Positions 30,852-31,395 of a stretch of 31,395 nucleotides of DNA are shown here, piece by piece (position 1 is the first letter of the stretch; each line of letters starts with the position of its first letter). This stretch comes from a virus. The notes beneath the pieces were generated by a model, which was given only the letters and a program-made list of their open reading frames with translations, searched no databases and was not told where the DNA came from. The position numbers and the translations under genes were made by a program. The stretch is from the IMG/VR virus record IMGVR_UViG_3300050010_000331, positions 1-31,395 of that record. One strand, 5' to 3'.

Positions 30852-31395
30852 AAGCAACTCTCGGCTGGTAACGTGAAGTGTTGGTGTTGTTCGTCCCTCG
30901 CACGCTCAAGCCACCCTCGTTCGTCGGGCTCGCGATAGGCAAGGTTAAAGCTCTGCGTGCTGCGTACCTTCGTCATCGCCCCAAAGATCGCGTCAGCCTC
31001 ATGCGGAGACTCGAAACCGCGCTTGCAATACTCGTCCTTAGGCTCAACTTGGAGCTTTCCGCTCGTCCCAACCCGCTGCAACCGGCTCAAGCATTGGGCG
31101 CGAAAGTTGTCGTTGTCGGGGATGATGTGGTCACAAGCTTTAATCTTCGCGATACCGGCTAAGTAAGCCTCACTGATTCGGTTTGCGTACTCAGGATCAT
31201 CTGTCTCCTTGGTCTGCCCGAAGAACCGGTTAATAGACCAGCCAGACGCTTGCAGGGCATCACCGACTAGCTTGCCGTAGTTGCCTGAACCATCAATCGT
31301 GATCTCCCCGGGTATTAATCCAATCTCCTGCTTGAGAGACACGGCCATTCGGATGATCTGACCAACGATCTGGTCAATCTCATTCACCCCCGAGA
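30848..31395 (-). CDS. terL: Terminase large subunit, C-terminal nuclease part (5' end cut by window)
   Basis: The frame is open to the window edge, so the ATPase domain lies outside. Visible are the nuclease strand with Asp32 counted from the in-frame GTG 31387 (GEITIDGSGNYG), the region GKLQVEPKDEYCKRG and S-P-H-E-A-D-A-I-F near the end, which supplies the last metal-binding Asp. These are typical for large terminases. The nuclease cuts concatemeric DNA during packaging. The GTG at 31387 is an internal in-frame codon, not a start. The stop overlaps the portal start as ATGA. Confidence 0.85.
   Translation of the reverse strand, partial: SGVNEIDQIVGQIIRMAVSLKQEIGLIPGEITIDGSGNYGKLVGDALQASGWSINRFFGQTKETDDPEYANRISEAYLAGIAKIKACDHIIPDNDNFRAQCLSRLQRVGTSGKLQVEPKDEYCKRGFESPHEADAIFGAMTKVRSTQSFNLAYREPDERGWLERARDEQHQHFTLPAESCL

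Noticed and set aside
30857-30857. Upstream TTG starts for portal (30857) and major capsid (25030) genes
   Set aside because: An ATG follows within a few codons in both cases; for portal the ATG makes the usual ATGA overlap with the terminase stop.
1-31395. tRNA genes, integrase or attachment sites, CRISPR arrays, insertion sequences
   Set aside because: Read for cloverleaf-type T-loop motifs, tyrosine/serine recombinase motifs, regularly spaced short repeats and terminal inverted repeats; nothing convincing was seen by eye. A tRNAscan or HMM search would settle weak cases.

Overview
The window reads as part of a tailed-phage genome with a short-tail (podovirus-like) plan, or a prophage or assembled viral contig of that type. 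Almost all of it is coding. No integrase, tRNA, rRNA, insertion sequence or CRISPR array was recognised. The host is not identified. An outer-membrane beta-barrel ending in an aromatic residue, several Sec signal peptides (two ending T-A-R-A-Q) and many Thr/Asn-rich beta proteins suggest a diderm host. A Verrucomicrobia-like host would fit, but that is inference only.

Left arm, plus strand, 1-6374: an early/replication-recombination block. It opens with the tail end of a repeat (beta-solenoid-like) protein. Then come a PD-(D/E)XK nuclease, an unknown protein and a 50-residue relative of the repeat protein. These are followed by a RecT annealase and a RecE-like exonuclease in overlapping frames, small basic proteins, a winged-helix replication-type protein, a Gp37/Gp68 (DUF5131) protein and a DHH phosphoesterase. 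RecT and the exonuclease would form a two-component recombination system, and the extra nuclease could resolve branched intermediates.

Right arm, minus strand, 31395 down to 6375: the virion block, read from right to left. It starts with the terminase large subunit (cut by the window edge), portal, a 51-residue protein, a HExxE protein, an ATP-grasp protein, two unknown proteins, scaffold and major capsid protein followed by an intrinsic terminator. Next come two small structural proteins and then an unusual exported/surface set: a signal-peptide beta-helix, a trypsin-like serine protease, two membrane-anchored or secreted beta proteins, two small membrane proteins, an outer-membrane barrel, a permuted papain-like hydrolase and a fibre-like protein. 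The block ends with a head-tail adaptor, a propeller-like tail protein, a possible GNAT-like protein, two paralogous internal proteins with a cupin between them, a coiled-coil protein and a 1106-residue internal protein.

The two arms converge at 6374/6375 with no spacer. Many late genes are joined by ATGA, GTGA or TAATG overlaps, which points to translational coupling, and Shine-Dalgarno-like sequences are scarce. The most unusual content is the exported/surface set at about 16.7-22.9 kb and the ATP-grasp/HExxE/small-protein group between portal and scaffold.
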